DNA from: Roseibium album
GTDB taxonomy: Bacteria; Pseudomonadota; Alphaproteobacteria; Rhizobiales; Stappiaceae
NCBI RefSeq assembly: GCF_001404515.1
Contig: NZ_CXWE01000001.1
Coordinates: 930,001-994,000, forward strand
DNA: 64,000 nt
Direction of reading: 5' to 3'
Shown: in pieces, positions 1 to 9,339 of the stretch
How the letters are laid out: each line of letters starts with the position of its first letter
Position numbering within the stretch: position 1 is the first letter of the stretch
Position numbers and translations under genes: made by a program
The notes under the pieces: generated by a model
The model's input: the letters and a program-made list of their open reading frames with translations, nothing else
What the model was told of the DNA's origin: nothing
Databases searched by the model: none

Positions 1-495
1 AAAGCCTTCGAGCAGGCGGTAGCCTTGCAGCCGTCCGCCGCCAAACCCAGGTTCTTTCTTGCTATTGCCCTGGGCCAGGATGGCAATATCGAGGCCGCCA
101 CAAAGGCCTGGGAAGACCTGTTGGACGGAGCTGACGAGACGGCTGCGTGGGTTGGCGTTGCACGACAGCAACTTGCACAGTTGAAGGGCGTGCCTTCTCA
201 CGAAAGCGCACCGAACGGTCCCTCGCAGGCGGATATCGCTGCTTCGCAGGATTTGTCCGCTGAAGACCGGCAGGAAATGATCAGGGGAATGGTCAACGGC
301 CTCGCAGGACGTCTTGCCTCGGACGGTGGCAGCGCGGATGAATGGAGCCGATTGATCCGGGCATACATGGTTCTTGGTGAAAAGCAAAAGGCCGAGGAGG
401 CGCTCGCTGCTGCTGAAGCCGCCCATTCAGATAAACCTGCGGACTTGTCTCTGATCAAAGACACGGCCAGTTCGCTTGGGTTAAGCGGGTCCTGA
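1..495 (+). CDS. ccmI: Cytochrome c maturation protein CcmI (CycH), C-terminal part
   Basis: The reading frame is open from the first base of the window and ends at 495, so only the last 164 residues are present and the start lies upstream. The fragment is Ala/Leu-rich and helical, and begins with a TPR-like stretch (alternating small residues around KAFEQAV...PRFFLAIALGQDG). CcmI binds apocytochrome c in the periplasm and hands it to the CcmF/H haem lyase. The strongest support is position: it is followed in the same direction by ccmE, ccmF and ccmH, the usual alphaproteobacterial order. The fragment alone would only be called a TPR protein. Confidence 0.82.
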   Translation, partial: KAFEQAVALQPSAAKPRFFLAIALGQDGNIEAATKAWEDLLDGADETAAWVGVARQQLAQLKGVPSHESAPNGPSQADIAASQDLSAEDRQEMIRGMVNGLAGRLASDGGSADEWSRLIRAYMVLGEKQKAEEALAAAEAAHSDKPADLSLIKDTASSLGLSGS

Positions 496-552
496 CAAAA
501 CGGATTTGCCGGCTGGATCAAAGGCTCAGCTTGCACAGACTGGACGGAACAC

Positions 553-1002
553 ATGACGCGCAAGCAGAGAAGGTTGACCCTGATCGGATCGGCGGGAGCC
601 GTGCTGGCAATTGCACTCGGGCTGATTCTTTTTGCCCTTAACGATCAGATTGTCTTTTTTCAAAGTCCGACCGACATCACCCAAAATACAATGCCCGCCG
701 GACAGCGCATTCGACTTGGCGGACTGGTCGAGGAAGGATCGGTCGAGAAGTCGGACAACGCTCAGGTGAATTTTCGTGTGACGGACATGGCGAACGCTGT
801 TGCCGTTACCTATAAAGGAATACTACCGGACCTGTTTCGTGAGGGGCAGGGGGTCGTGACAGAGGGGGTCATTGGACCGGACGGTGTTTTCGTTGCCGAT
901 AGCGTTCTTGCCAAGCATGACGAGAATTACATGCCCAAGGAAGTGGCAGAAGCGCTGAAGGATCAAGGTCATTGGCAGGGCGGCGAAGGCGAAGCCAACT
1001 AG
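553..1002 (+). CDS. ccmE: Haem chaperone CcmE (CycJ)
   Basis: A 149-residue protein with an N-terminal membrane anchor at about residues 9-28 and a periplasmic OB-fold domain. The haem-binding motif KHDENYMP is present, with the covalent haem-attachment histidine at residue 122 and the conserved tyrosine at 126. CcmE accepts haem from CcmC/CcmD and passes it to the CcmF/CcmH lyase during cytochrome c assembly. The length is typical for the family. It lies 57 bases after ccmI and 30 bases before ccmF, consistent with one operon. Confidence 0.97.
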   Translation: MTRKQRRLTLIGSAGAVLAIALGLILFALNDQIVFFQSPTDITQNTMPAGQRIRLGGLVEEGSVEKSDNAQVNFRVTDMANAVAVTYKGILPDLFREGQGVVTEGVIGPDGVFVADSVLAKHDENYMPKEVAEALKDQGHWQGGEGEAN

Positions 1003-1032
1003 AAGCTGCCACGGGAGAGACAGGACGCGAAA

Positions 1033-3021
1033 ATGATCGTTGAACTGGGACACTACGCACTCGTGCTGGCCTTTGCGCTGACACTCGTCCAGTGCGTTCT
1101 GCCGCTTTGGGGGGCGCTGTCGGGAGATGACAGGCTGATGGCTGTTGCACCGCCTGTATCCGTCATGTTGTTCGTATTGGTGCTCATATCGTTTGTCGCA
1201 TTGACTGTTGCCTACCTGAATTCGGATTTCTCGGTTCTGAACGTGCTGCAGAATTCCCATTCCGCCAAGCCGCTGATCTATAAATTCACCGGCGTCTGGG
1301 GCAATCACGAGGGGTCCATGCTCCTTTGGGTCCTCATTCTGGTGTTTTTTGGGGCGCTTGTCGGATTTTTCGGCGGTAACCTGCCGAAAGATCTAAAGGC
1401 AGCAACGCTTTCGGTTCAGGCTTGGGTTTCGGCCGGTTTCATTCTGTTCCTGCTTGCCACGTCCAACCCTTTCGAGCGTGTGGTCAATCCGCCTCTGGAA
1501 GGAGCGGATCTCAATCCGATCCTGCAGGATATCGGTCTCGCAATTCATCCGCCGCTTCTCTATGTCGGCTATGTCGGCTTCTCCATCACATTTTCATTTG
1601 CGGTCGCAGCTCTCCTTCTTGGTCGCACGGATGCTGCCTGGGCGCGCTGGGTCCGTCCCTGGACGCTCCTGGCCTGGTGTTTCCTGACACTTGGCATCGC
1701 CATGGGGTCTTACTGGGCCTATTACGAACTCGGCTGGGGTGGCTGGTGGTTCTGGGACCCGGTCGAAAACGCCAGTTTCATGCCCTGGATTGCCGGGACG
1801 GCTTTGCTTCATTCAGCGATTGTCATGGAAAAGCGGGAGGCGCTGAAGATCTGGACGGTTCTTCTGGCCATTTTCACGTTCTCGCTCTCTCTGCTCGGCA
1901 CCTTTCTCGTGCGTTCTGGTGTTCTGACATCAGTCCACGCGTTCGCCACAGACCCGGCGCGCGGTGTGTTCATACTGGTCCTCCTGTGCATCTTCATCGG
2001 CGGGTCCCTGTCGCTTTATGCGTGGCGGGCTCCAATGCTGAAACAGGGCGGGCTTTTCGCGCCCATCAGCCGCGAGGGCGGGCTGGTACTGAACAACCTT
2101 TTCCTGACGGCGGCTTGCGCCGCGGTGTTTGTCGGCACGCTGTATCCGCTTGCACTTGATGCAATCACGGGAGAGAAGATTTCGGTTGGAGCCCCATTCT
2201 TTAACCTGACTTTCGGTCCGCTGATGGTGCCTCTGCTGATGGCGATCCCGTTCGGTCCGGTCCTGTCCTGGAAGCGGGGCGACCTTCACGCGGCCAGCCA
2301 ACGGCTCTATGCGGCTTTCGGTCTTGCGCTCTTGTTCGCGCTCGTGACGTTCTGGCTGTGGGGTATGGAAAAGGTACTGGCACCAATGGGTGTGGGCCTC
2401 GCTGTCTGGGTCATGGCTGGTGCGGTATCGGAGATCGTGACCCGTGTGAAGTTTTTTGAAATCGGCCCGAAACGAGGTTTCGCTCGCCTTGTCGGATTGC
2501 CCGGGTCCGCCTGGGGCACGGTCGTCGCGCATTTCGGCGTTGGTGTCACGGTGCTTGGTATTGTGACGGCGTCCGCTTTTCAGGAGGAACGCATCGAGAC
2601 AATGCGGCCGGGCGATAGTGTCGAACTGTCCGGATACGAAGTGACATTCGACGGTGCGGCGCCGCGCCGCGGTCCGAACTATACCGAGGAAGTCGGCCAT
2701 TTCACCATTCGCAAGGCAGGCGCCTACGTGGCCGACCTCGATCCTTCCAAGCGCGTCTACACCGCGCGCCAGATGCCGACCACCGAAGCCGGAATCCATA
2801 CGACGGGCTTCTCGCAACTTTACCTGTCGCTCGGGGAAAGCCGTGGTGATGGTGCCGTCGATGTTCGCGTCTACTACAAACCGCTGATCACGCTGATCTG
2901 GATCGGTTGCGTGATCATGTCCCTCGGGGCGGTGTTTTCAATGGCTGACCGTCGGCTCCGGGTCGGGGCGCCGAAACCGGCAGCGCGCCGCAAGGCCGTT
3001 CAGACGGCCGCGGCGGAGTAA
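1033..3021 (+). CDS. ccmF: Haem lyase subunit CcmF (CycK)
   Basis: A 662-residue polytopic inner-membrane protein of normal CcmF length. It carries [11 protein letters not shown] in the N-terminal part and the tryptophan-rich haem-binding WWD-type motif [17 protein letters not shown] at about residues 238-254. A large periplasmic region precedes the last membrane span. CcmF takes haem from CcmE and, with CcmH and CcmI, ligates it to CXXCH motifs of apocytochrome c in the periplasm. The start ATG lies 30 bases after the ccmE stop, behind a GGGAGA ribosome-binding site. Confidence 0.98.
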   Translation: MIVELGHYALVLAFALTLVQCVLPLWGALSGDDRLMAVAPPVSVMLFVLVLISFVALTVAYLNSDFSVLNVLQNSHSAKPLIYKFTGVWGNHEGSMLLWVLILVFFGALVGFFGGNLPKDLKAATLSVQAWVSAGFILFLLATSNPFERVVNPPLEGADLNPILQDIGLAIHPPLLYVGYVGFSITFSFAVAALLLGRTDAAWARWVRPWTLLAWCFLTLGIAMGSYWAYYELGWGGWWFWDPVENASFMPWIAGTALLHSAIVMEKREALKIWTVLLAIFTFSLSLLGTFLVRSGVLTSVHAFATDPARGVFILVLLCIFIGGSLSLYAWRAPMLKQGGLFAPISREGGLVLNNLFLTAACAAVFVGTLYPLALDAITGEKISVGAPFFNLTFGPLMVPLLMAIPFGPVLSWKRGDLHAASQRLYAAFGLALLFALVTFWLWGMEKVLAPMGVGLAVWVMAGAVSEIVTRVKFFEIGPKRGFARLVGLPGSAWGTVVAHFGVGVTVLGIVTASAFQEERIETMRPGDSVELSGYEVTFDGAAPRRGPNYTEEVGHFTIRKAGAYVADLDPSKRVYTARQMPTTEAGIHTTGFSQLYLSLGESRGDGAVDVRVYYKPLITLIWIGCVIMSLGAVFSMADRRLRVGAPKPAARRKAVQTAAAE

Positions 3022-3028
3022 CGCGTTG

Positions 3029-3529
3029 ATGATCCGGACAATTCTGACAAGCCTGATTCTGGCATTTGCCATCCTCACTGCACCTGCGCTGGCAGTTGCC
3101 CCTGAAGAGGTGCTTGACGACCCGGCCCTGGAAGCCCGGGCAAGGGCGCTTTCAGCGGAGCTTCGGTGCATGGTGTGCCAGAACCAGTCCATTGATGATA
3201 GTGACGCACCCCTGGCCAAGGACTTGCGTGTTCTTGTGCGTGAGCGTCTCGTCGCCGGAGACAGCGACGGACAGGTGATTGACTATCTCGTTTCCCGTTA
3301 CGGCGAATTCGTGCTGTTGAAGCCGCGTTTTGCCTGGCATACGCTTGTCCTTTGGGCGGCAGGGCCTGTCGCCCTGCTTGCCGGACTGATTGCGATTGTT
3401 CTGGCGCTGCGCAGTCGTTCGCGGCGCGGTTCGCAAGTCGCAACGGCAGGCTCTGCAAACCTTTCTGCGGAAGAAGAAGAACGTTTGAAGGCACTCCTGG
3501 AAAAAAGGGACGTGCCTGGAAACGAATGA
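3029..3529 (+). CDS. ccmH: Cytochrome c maturation thioredox protein CcmH (CycL)
   Basis: A 166-residue protein with an N-terminal signal peptide, the redox motif [11 protein letters not shown] (CXXC) of the CcmH/CycL family and one C-terminal membrane span at about residues 104-126. It keeps the CXXCH cysteines of apocytochrome c reduced for haem ligation. It starts 7 bases after ccmF. A TTG codon at 3026 lies directly before the ATG used here and has better spacing to GGAG, so the start is uncertain by one codon. This is the last gene of the ccm operon; the next gene is convergent. Confidence 0.96.
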   Translation: MIRTILTSLILAFAILTAPALAVAPEEVLDDPALEARARALSAELRCMVCQNQSIDDSDAPLAKDLRVLVRERLVAGDSDGQVIDYLVSRYGEFVLLKPRFAWHTLVLWAAGPVALLAGLIAIVLALRSRSRRGSQVATAGSANLSAEEEERLKALLEKRDVPGNE

Positions 3530-3548
3530 TGTCTCCTGGCGCTCTGGC

Positions 3549-4487
3549 TCACGTGAGCCTGAACGCTTCGAGGTGACTTGTGCAGGGATTGCTTTTCAGG
3601 TGGGTCCAGACCTTCTCGACCAGTGGAGAAGTGGTCTCCCGTTTCTTGTAGAGCCAGATCTCGAGTTCGGTGTCGAAGCGTCCGTTTCCAGCAAGTGCAA
3701 ATTGCCCGGAACGAATGCTGTCATGGGCACTGCAGGCCGGCAGCCAGAGCATTTTCTGATCCATGTGCGCGAGCCGCTTCATGAATTCGCAGGTACCGCT
3801 TTGCGACGTGCAGACGAATGTCGGATCCTGGGGGGTCATCGCGGAAAAAAGCAGGTCCTCGACTTTCGAAAAATATCCGGTCTGACCGTATCCGATATAC
3901 TCAAGTCCGCGCGCCGGCGGGTTGTCGACATCAAACGCCGAACGGCCTTCTGCGTCGAGGGCAGTACAAAGATGCATAGTATCTTCGCCGAGTTTGATCG
4001 CTTCGAATTCCTGATGCTCGAAAAATGACGGCACCTCTGGCTTCGAATACAGCAACACAAGATCCATCTTTCCGTCGCCGAGCAGCTCGATCATTTCATA
4101 AAAATCATAGGTGTCGATGGACACCGAAAAGGTTCCACAGGCCTGCTTGATCTGGTGCAGCCACTCAGGGACGAAACTCAATGCGAGAGACGTGGAGGCG
4201 GCCAGCCGGATATCCGGAGTAGCATCTGAATTGCGACGTTGGAACTCAACCCGATTGAGTTCCAGTTCCCTAAGCACGTTCTGAGCTGTTGCGTGAAAAA
4301 CCTCACCGTCAGGTGTCAGGGACACTGGATAGCTGCTTCTGTCGAAGAGTTCCGTTCCCAGCCAGGTTTCCAGCGCCTTGATCCGACGGCTGAACGCGGA
4401 CTGGGTAATGTTCCGCTCGTCCGCTGCCTGCGAAAAGTTTCCTCTTTTGCTCAGGACAAGAAAGTCGGCCAGCCAGTTTGTGTCCAC
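3549..4487 (-). CDS. LysR-family transcriptional regulator, likely controlling the divergent ABC importer
   Basis: The predicted product has 312 residues, the usual LysR length, with an N-terminal winged helix-turn-helix (about residues 1-60, containing FSQAADERNITQSAFSRRIKALE) and a substrate-binding-like effector domain. The frame extends upstream to 4673, but the extension is not LysR-like. A GTG at 4487 preceded by AAGGGAG gives the conserved N-terminus VDTNWLADF, so this start was chosen. It is transcribed away from the ABC operon starting at 4701, with a 17-bp palindrome containing a T-N11-A LysR box in between. The ligand is unknown but probably related to the transported substrate. 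Confidence 0.9.
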   Translation of the reverse strand: MDTNWLADFLVLSKRGNFSQAADERNITQSAFSRRIKALETWLGTELFDRSSYPVSLTPDGEVFHATAQNVLRELELNRVEFQRRNSDATPDIRLAASTSLALSFVPEWLHQIKQACGTFSVSIDTYDFYEMIELLGDGKMDLVLLYSKPEVPSFFEHQEFEAIKLGEDTMHLCTALDAEGRSAFDVDNPPARGLEYIGYGQTGYFSKVEDLLFSAMTPQDPTFVCTSQSGTCEFMKRLAHMDQKMLWLPACSAHDSIRSGQFALAGNGRFDTELEIWLYKKRETTSPLVEKVWTHLKSNPCTSHLEAFRLT

Positions 4488-4533
4488 CAGTTTCTCCCTT
4501 TGGTCTTGCTGAAAAAACGAGCAAAACAAACTA

Positions 4534-4550
4534 TATGCAAAATTTGCATA
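4534..4550. promoter_or_regulatory. Probable LysR operator, 17-bp perfect palindrome
   Basis: The sequence TATGCAAAATTTGCATA is a perfect inverted repeat (8-bp arms around a central A) and contains a T-N11-A core (T4536 to A4548), the classical LysR-type recognition pattern. It lies 46 bases upstream of the LysR start and about 150 bases upstream of the binding-protein gene. That position fits both autoregulation and control of the transporter. Recognition by this LysR protein is inference. Confidence 0.65.
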
Positions 4551-4700
4551 ACAAGGCTGTTGGTCGAATTCAAGCAATCGATATAAGCTTTTGCCCCAGG
4601 TGCGGAAATCATGCTCAGTCAACGAAGCGTGTCCGCATGCAATTCCGCCGGTGTTTTTCCGGCACCATCCCATAAGCCAAGTTCCTGAGGGGGAATGATC

Positions 4701-6299
4701 GTGAAATTTACAACACCTCTGAAAAGTCTTTCATTGGCAGCAATGCTGGCAACAACCGCTGCCTTTCCCGCGATAGCCGAAACACCCGCGGACACATTCG
4801 TGATCGCCCGCAACACAGCGGATGCAATTACGCTTGATCCTGCTGAGTGCTTTGAGTTCACCGGTGGCAGGATCGTCGCAAATCTTTATGAGCGGCTGTT
4901 CCTGTTCGAGCCTGACAACCTGACAAAACTTGTCGGTGGTATTGCCGAATCCTACGAGTTTTCCGACGACGGCAAGAAAATCACCGTCAAGCTGCGCCCC
5001 GGGCTGACCTTCCATTCCGGTAACCCGATCACCGCTGCAGACGTTGCCTACTCGCTTGGCCGCGCTGTGAAGCTCGACAAGACGCCGGCTTTCATCATCA
5101 AGCAGATCGGCTGGACGCCCGAGAATGTCGACGAGGCAGTGGTTGCTGTCGATGACACCACGGTCGAGATCAACATTCTGGCGGACATGTCACCAGCGCT
5201 CGTGCTGAACCTCCTGTCGGCAGGCGTGGCATCCATCGTGGACATGAAGGAAGTTCAGAAACACGAAGTCGACGGCGACATGGGTTACGCCTGGCTGAAA
5301 GATCATTCCGCTGGCTCAGGTCCCTACAAGCTGAAAACCTGGAAAGCCAACGAAGTTGTCATGCTGGATGCATTTGACGATTACCGCCAGGGCAAACCGG
5401 CCATGAACCGCGTCGTCATCCGCCATGTTGCTGAACCATCCGCACAGCGCCTGCTTCTGGAAAAAGGCGATGTTGATGCCGCAATGGAATTGACGGCCGA
5501 TCAGCTCAAGGGACTCTCCGGCAATTCGGACGTCTCCGCGGAGAGCTATCCCAAGGGATACCTGATGTATCTGGCGAGCAACATGGACCATCCGGTCCTG
5601 TCGAAGCCAGAGGTTCGTGAAGCGCTGAAATACATGGTCGACTATGACGGCATGGTGGGGTCCTTCCTCGACGGCCAATACAAGATCCACCAGAATTTCT
5701 GGCCATCAGGCATGTGGGCAGCGGCAACCGATACGCCGTATAGCCACAACATGGAAAAGGCCAAGGCGCTGATCGCAGATGCCGGACTTGACGCCGACAC
5801 CAAGATCACGATTGACACGCTGAACAAGTCTCCGTTCACGGAAGTGGCCCAGAGCGTTCAGGCCAGCTTGAAGGAATTGGGGATCGATTCTGAAATCATC
5901 CTGTCCGACGGCGCCACGCTCTGGCCGAAGTATCGTGCACGCAAGCATGAGCTGATCGTTGCGCGCTGGGGCCCGGATTATTCCGATCCGCATTCCAACG
6001 CTGATGCGTTTGCGCACAACCCGAACAATGACTTCGAAGCAAAACTGACGGGCAAGCTGACTTGGCGCAATGCCTGGCCTGCTGACGGACTGACTGAGCT
6101 GACCGACCAGGCAGCTGCAGAATCTGATCCGGAAGTCCGTGAGGAAATCTATGCCAAATTGCAGAAGATGGTGCAGGAAGACTCGCCCTTCACCATCATG
6201 TTCCAGGCGATTGGTACCTTCGGCCAGCGCGCGAACGTTGAAGGCTTCGTCAACGGCGTGACCTCCGATCAGGCCTACTACAAGACTGTCACCAAGTAA
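4701..6299 (+). CDS. ABC importer substrate-binding protein, family 5 (peptide/nickel/opine type)
   Basis: A 532-residue periplasmic protein with a typical signal peptide (KSLSLAAML...) and an expected cleavage site after AIA near residue 27. It has the architecture of family-5 binding proteins (DppA/OppA-like), including an NLYERLF segment and the LTFHSGNPITAADVAYSL motif near residue 105. An ATG at 4695 is only one base from GAGGGGG, whereas the GTG at 4701 has a 7-base spacing, so GTG is preferred. It is the first gene of a five-gene Opp/Dpp-type operon. Dipeptides, oligopeptides or other amphipathic compounds are possible ligands; sequence alone does not decide. Confidence 0.95.
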   Translation: MKFTTPLKSLSLAAMLATTAAFPAIAETPADTFVIARNTADAITLDPAECFEFTGGRIVANLYERLFLFEPDNLTKLVGGIAESYEFSDDGKKITVKLRPGLTFHSGNPITAADVAYSLGRAVKLDKTPAFIIKQIGWTPENVDEAVVAVDDTTVEINILADMSPALVLNLLSAGVASIVDMKEVQKHEVDGDMGYAWLKDHSAGSGPYKLKTWKANEVVMLDAFDDYRQGKPAMNRVVIRHVAEPSAQRLLLEKGDVDAAMELTADQLKGLSGNSDVSAESYPKGYLMYLASNMDHPVLSKPEVREALKYMVDYDGMVGSFLDGQYKIHQNFWPSGMWAAATDTPYSHNMEKAKALIADAGLDADTKITIDTLNKSPFTEVAQSVQASLKELGIDSEIILSDGATLWPKYRARKHELIVARWGPDYSDPHSNADAFAHNPNNDFEAKLTGKLTWRNAWPADGLTELTDQAAAESDPEVREEIYAKLQKMVQEDSPFTIMFQAIGTFGQRANVEGFVNGVTSDQAYYKTVTK

Positions 6300-6360
6300 G
6301 CACGTTCGGCTGTTCACGACACATCAACCTTGTGTCGCGAATGGCCGGTCTCATGCTGGA

Positions 6361-6393
6361 CCGCGCTTCCTCAAATTGAGTGGGGAAGCGCGG
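6361..6393 (+). terminator. Stem-loop between binding-protein and permease genes
   Basis: CCGCGCTTCC (6361-6370) and GGAAGCGCGG (6384-6393) form a perfect 10-bp stem around a 13-base loop, followed by CTTTCTGTT rather than a full U-tract. It sits 61 bases after the binding-protein stop and before the first permease. Such hairpins in binding-protein operons often terminate part of the transcripts or protect the upstream mRNA, giving excess binding protein over permease. That role is inference. Confidence 0.65.
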
Positions 6394-6434
6394 CTTTCTG
6401 TTAATATGCAGCGAAATCGGGGGATGCGTTGGGA

Positions 6435-7496
6435 ATGAGCGACAGTTCCACACTACAACGCTCAGGGGTGGATTTCAGGCCGTATCTGGATGTGGCAAGG
6501 AAGATCGGCGGCGGCATAGTCATGCTGATCCTCACGTTCATCGGCTTGACCGCAATCACCTTCATCATTGGCCGGATCATGCCCAATGATCCCGTTGTTG
6601 CCATTGTTGGCGACCGCGCCTCGAAAGAAGTCTACGAGGCTATGTACCTCCAACTCGGTCTCGACAAGCCGATCTGGCAACAGTACCTCATATTTATTGG
6701 CGACATTCTGCGTGGGGATTTCGGAAGTTCGGTCATGACCGGACAACCGGTTCTTGAAGACATCAAGCGCTTTTTCCCGGCAACGCTCGAGCTGGCCACC
6801 ATCGCGACGATCGCTGGAATTGTTATCGGTGTTCCAGCCGGTGTTCTGGCTGCTGTGCGGCAGGGAACACTGATAGATCACGTCGTCCGGATTGTCGGAT
6901 TGCTTGGCCATTCCATTCCGATTTTCTGGCTTGGTATGGTCGCGCTGCTGGTTTTCTATGCCAAACTCGATTGGGTTGCGGGTCCTGGCCGGATTGATTT
7001 CTTCTACGATGGTATCGTGGAACCGGTGACCGGCGTTATCATGATCGATGCTGCAATGGCCGGAGAGTGGGACGTCTTCAAGAATGCGCTCTCGCACGCG
7101 ATCCTGCCCGCGTCGATGCTGGCGATCTACTCGCTGGCATATATCGCGCGCATGACGCGCTCCTTCATGCTGGACCAGCTCAATCAGGAATATGTGCTCA
7201 CCGCCCGGGTCAAGGGCCTGCGCGAAGGAACCGTGATCTGGTATCACGCTTTTCGAAACGTCCTGGTTCAGCTGATTACGATCATTGGCCTGACCTATGC
7301 CAGTCTTCTGGAAGGATCCGTCCTGACAGAAACCGTGTTCGCCTGGCCGGGTATCGGCCAGTACATCACCAATTCGCTGTTCAACGCCGACATGAATGCG
7401 GTTATCGGCGGCACGCTGGTGGTCGGGATTTCATTCGTATTCATCAATATGCTGTCCGATTTGCTCTACCGGATAGTCGATCCGAGGGCAAAATAA
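6435..7496 (+). CDS. ABC importer permease, DppB/OppB type
   Basis: The product of 353 residues has six predicted membrane spans and the binding-protein-dependent permease (BPD_transp_1) domain. The first span (GGGIVMLILTFIGLTAITFIIGRIMPNDP) and the EAA loop (TARVKGLREGTVIWYHAFRN) are typical of DppB. TTG at 6429 and ATG at 6435 are both possible starts; GGGGGA lies upstream of both. The gene follows the binding protein after a stem-loop, and its stop codon overlaps the ATG of the next permease (TAATG), indicating translational coupling. Confidence 0.95.
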   Translation: MSDSSTLQRSGVDFRPYLDVARKIGGGIVMLILTFIGLTAITFIIGRIMPNDPVVAIVGDRASKEVYEAMYLQLGLDKPIWQQYLIFIGDILRGDFGSSVMTGQPVLEDIKRFFPATLELATIATIAGIVIGVPAGVLAAVRQGTLIDHVVRIVGLLGHSIPIFWLGMVALLVFYAKLDWVAGPGRIDFFYDGIVEPVTGVIMIDAAMAGEWDVFKNALSHAILPASMLAIYSLAYIARMTRSFMLDQLNQEYVLTARVKGLREGTVIWYHAFRNVLVQLITIIGLTYASLLEGSVLTETVFAWPGIGQYITNSLFNADMNAVIGGTLVVGISFVFINMLSDLLYRIVDPRAK

Positions 7497-8425
7497 TGTC
7501 GGACGGCACGCTTGGGACAAAATCCGGATCTGCATCATGGTTGTTGGCGGATTCGCCAAACAACGCCTTTCAGGCAAGGTGTCAGCGTCTTTACATCGGT
7601 TGGCTTTCGTTCAAGTCCAATCCGATCGCGATGCTCGGTCTGGCAATCGTTCTCTTCCTCTGCCTGGTGGCACTGTTTGCACCCATTGTTGCCGGCGGCG
7701 ACGGAACGACCCAGAATCTGGCCAATCGCCTTGCACCTCCGAGCGCGGAGCATTGGTTCGGAACGGACGAACTCGGCCGTGACATCTTCGCCAGGATCGT
7801 CTGGGGCTCGCGGGTCACGCTCTATATCATCTTTCTTGTCTCCATAATCGTGATGCCGATCGGTCTCCTGATCGGGACGACAGCCGGACTGCTCGGCGGT
7901 GCGGTGGATTCAACGTTGATGCGTATCACCGACATTTTCCTGGCCTTTCCGCGTCTAATTCTGGCGCTTGCCTTTGTCGCGGTTCTCGGGCCTGGCCTTG
8001 AGAACGCGGTACTGGCCATTGCACTCACAACATGGTCCCCCTATGCACGGCTTGCACGTGCAGAAACACTGACGTTGCGCAACAGCGAGTACATCATGGC
8101 CGCCCAGATTTTGGGTGCCTCCAGGATCAGGATACTGATTGCGCATATAATGCCGATGTGTCTGTCTTCGACCGTCGTCCGGCTGACGCTGGATATGGCC
8201 GGCATTATCCTCACAGCTGCTGGACTGGGTTTTCTTGGCCTCGGCGCGCAGCCACCACTTGCCGAATGGGGGGCCATGATTGCCTCGGGCAGGGATTTTC
8301 TTCTCGACCAATGGTGGGTGCCGACCATTCCCGGGATTGCGATTCTCGTGGTTTCTCTCGGCTTCAATCTCCTGGGTGACGGTCTTCGTGACGTGCTCGA
8401 TCCCCGCAGTTCCGGGGCGAAATGA
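7496..8425 (+). CDS. ABC importer permease, DppC/OppC type
   Basis: A 309-residue protein with an N-terminal cytoplasmic tail, a first span at about residues 41-62, and the DppC signature HWFGTDELGRDIFARIVWGSRVTL followed by a BPD_transp_1 domain. The EAA loop (YIMAAQILGASRIRILIAHIMP) is intact. The frame continues open upstream of 7496, but the ATG overlapping the stop of the previous permease matches the family N-terminus. It forms the membrane channel with the preceding permease. Confidence 0.95.
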   Translation: MSDGTLGTKSGSASWLLADSPNNAFQARCQRLYIGWLSFKSNPIAMLGLAIVLFLCLVALFAPIVAGGDGTTQNLANRLAPPSAEHWFGTDELGRDIFARIVWGSRVTLYIIFLVSIIVMPIGLLIGTTAGLLGGAVDSTLMRITDIFLAFPRLILALAFVAVLGPGLENAVLAIALTTWSPYARLARAETLTLRNSEYIMAAQILGASRIRILIAHIMPMCLSSTVVRLTLDMAGIILTAAGLGFLGLGAQPPLAEWGAMIASGRDFLLDQWWVPTIPGIAILVVSLGFNLLGDGLRDVLDPRSSGAK

Positions 8426-9339
8426 CGATGAACAAGATGAAAATGACAGGTTTTGAGACATCCTCTCCGGGGGAGGCTCCGCTGATTTCCGTCCGGGATC
8501 TTCATGTCCGGTTTGCGACACCGAAGGGCCAGGTTCATGCTGTTCGCGGCGTCGGCTTCGACCTGGGAAAGGAGCGACTCGGGATTGTCGGAGAATCGGG
8601 ATCGGGGAAGTCTCAGACGGGGAGGGCACTCCTGCGCCTGACGGCCGGCAATGGGTCGATCGAAGCAAGCCGGATGATGTTTGATGGCAAGGATCTGATG
8701 CAGGCCAGTGCGAAAACCATGCGCAGTATCCGAGGATCCCGTATTTCCATGATCATGCAGGATCCGAAATATTCACTGAACCCGGTATTGACCGTCGGAA
8801 AACAAATAGCTGAATCCTGCCGCCGGCACGAAAATGTTTCCCGCGCCGAAGCGAAAAGACGTGCCTTGGCCATGCTGGAGACAGTGCGTATCCGCGAGCC
8901 TGAAAAAGTCTATTCGCTTTATCCCCACCAGGTGTCCGGTGGAATGGGGCAACGGATCATGATCGCGATGATGCTGATTACAAATCCGCAGGTCATGATA
9001 GCCGACGAGCCGACATCTGCGCTTGATGTCACGGTTCAGATGCAGGTTCTTTCCCTGCTGGACGACATGGTACGAGAACGGGGCATGGGACTTGTGCTGA
9101 TCAGTCATGACCTGAATCTGGTCTCGAGCTTCTGTGACCGTGTCCTGGTCATGTATGGTGGCCGGATAATGGAAAGTCTTGATGCAAAAAATCTCGACCA
9201 GGCGCAGCATCCTTACACAAGGGGATTGCTGAATTGTCTTCCGCGCCTGGATGGCAATCATGACGATCTCCCCGTTCTCAGACGTGACCCGGCATGGTTG
9301 ACGGAAGGCGATGATGTCCCGGAGGGAGGCGCGGCATGA
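8422..9339 (+). CDS. ABC importer ATP-binding protein, DppD/OppD type
   Basis: The 305-residue protein has Walker A GESGSGKS at residues 57-64, signature VSGGM at 171-175 and Walker B VMIADE at 191-196, and ends with the C-terminal extension typical of oligopeptide ATPases (HPYTRGLLNCLPRLDG). The start overlaps the upstream permease stop by four bases (ATGA). The C-loop reads VSGGMGQR rather than LSGGQ, a mild deviation also seen in other DppD-like proteins. It energises import together with the next gene. Confidence 0.95.
   Translation: MTMNKMKMTGFETSSPGEAPLISVRDLHVRFATPKGQVHAVRGVGFDLGKERLGIVGESGSGKSQTGRALLRLTAGNGSIEASRMMFDGKDLMQASAKTMRSIRGSRISMIMQDPKYSLNPVLTVGKQIAESCRRHENVSRAEAKRRALAMLETVRIREPEKVYSLYPHQVSGGMGQRIMIAMMLITNPQVMIADEPTSALDVTVQMQVLSLLDDMVRERGMGLVLISHDLNLVSSFCDRVLVMYGGRIMESLDAKNLDQAQHPYTRGLLNCLPRLDGNHDDLPVLRRDPAWLTEGDDVPEGGAA

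Noticed and set aside
3546-3559. Palindrome GGCTCACGTGAGCC between ccmH and LysR as a terminator
   Set aside because: It overlaps the end of the LysR coding region, has no loop and no adjacent T-tract.
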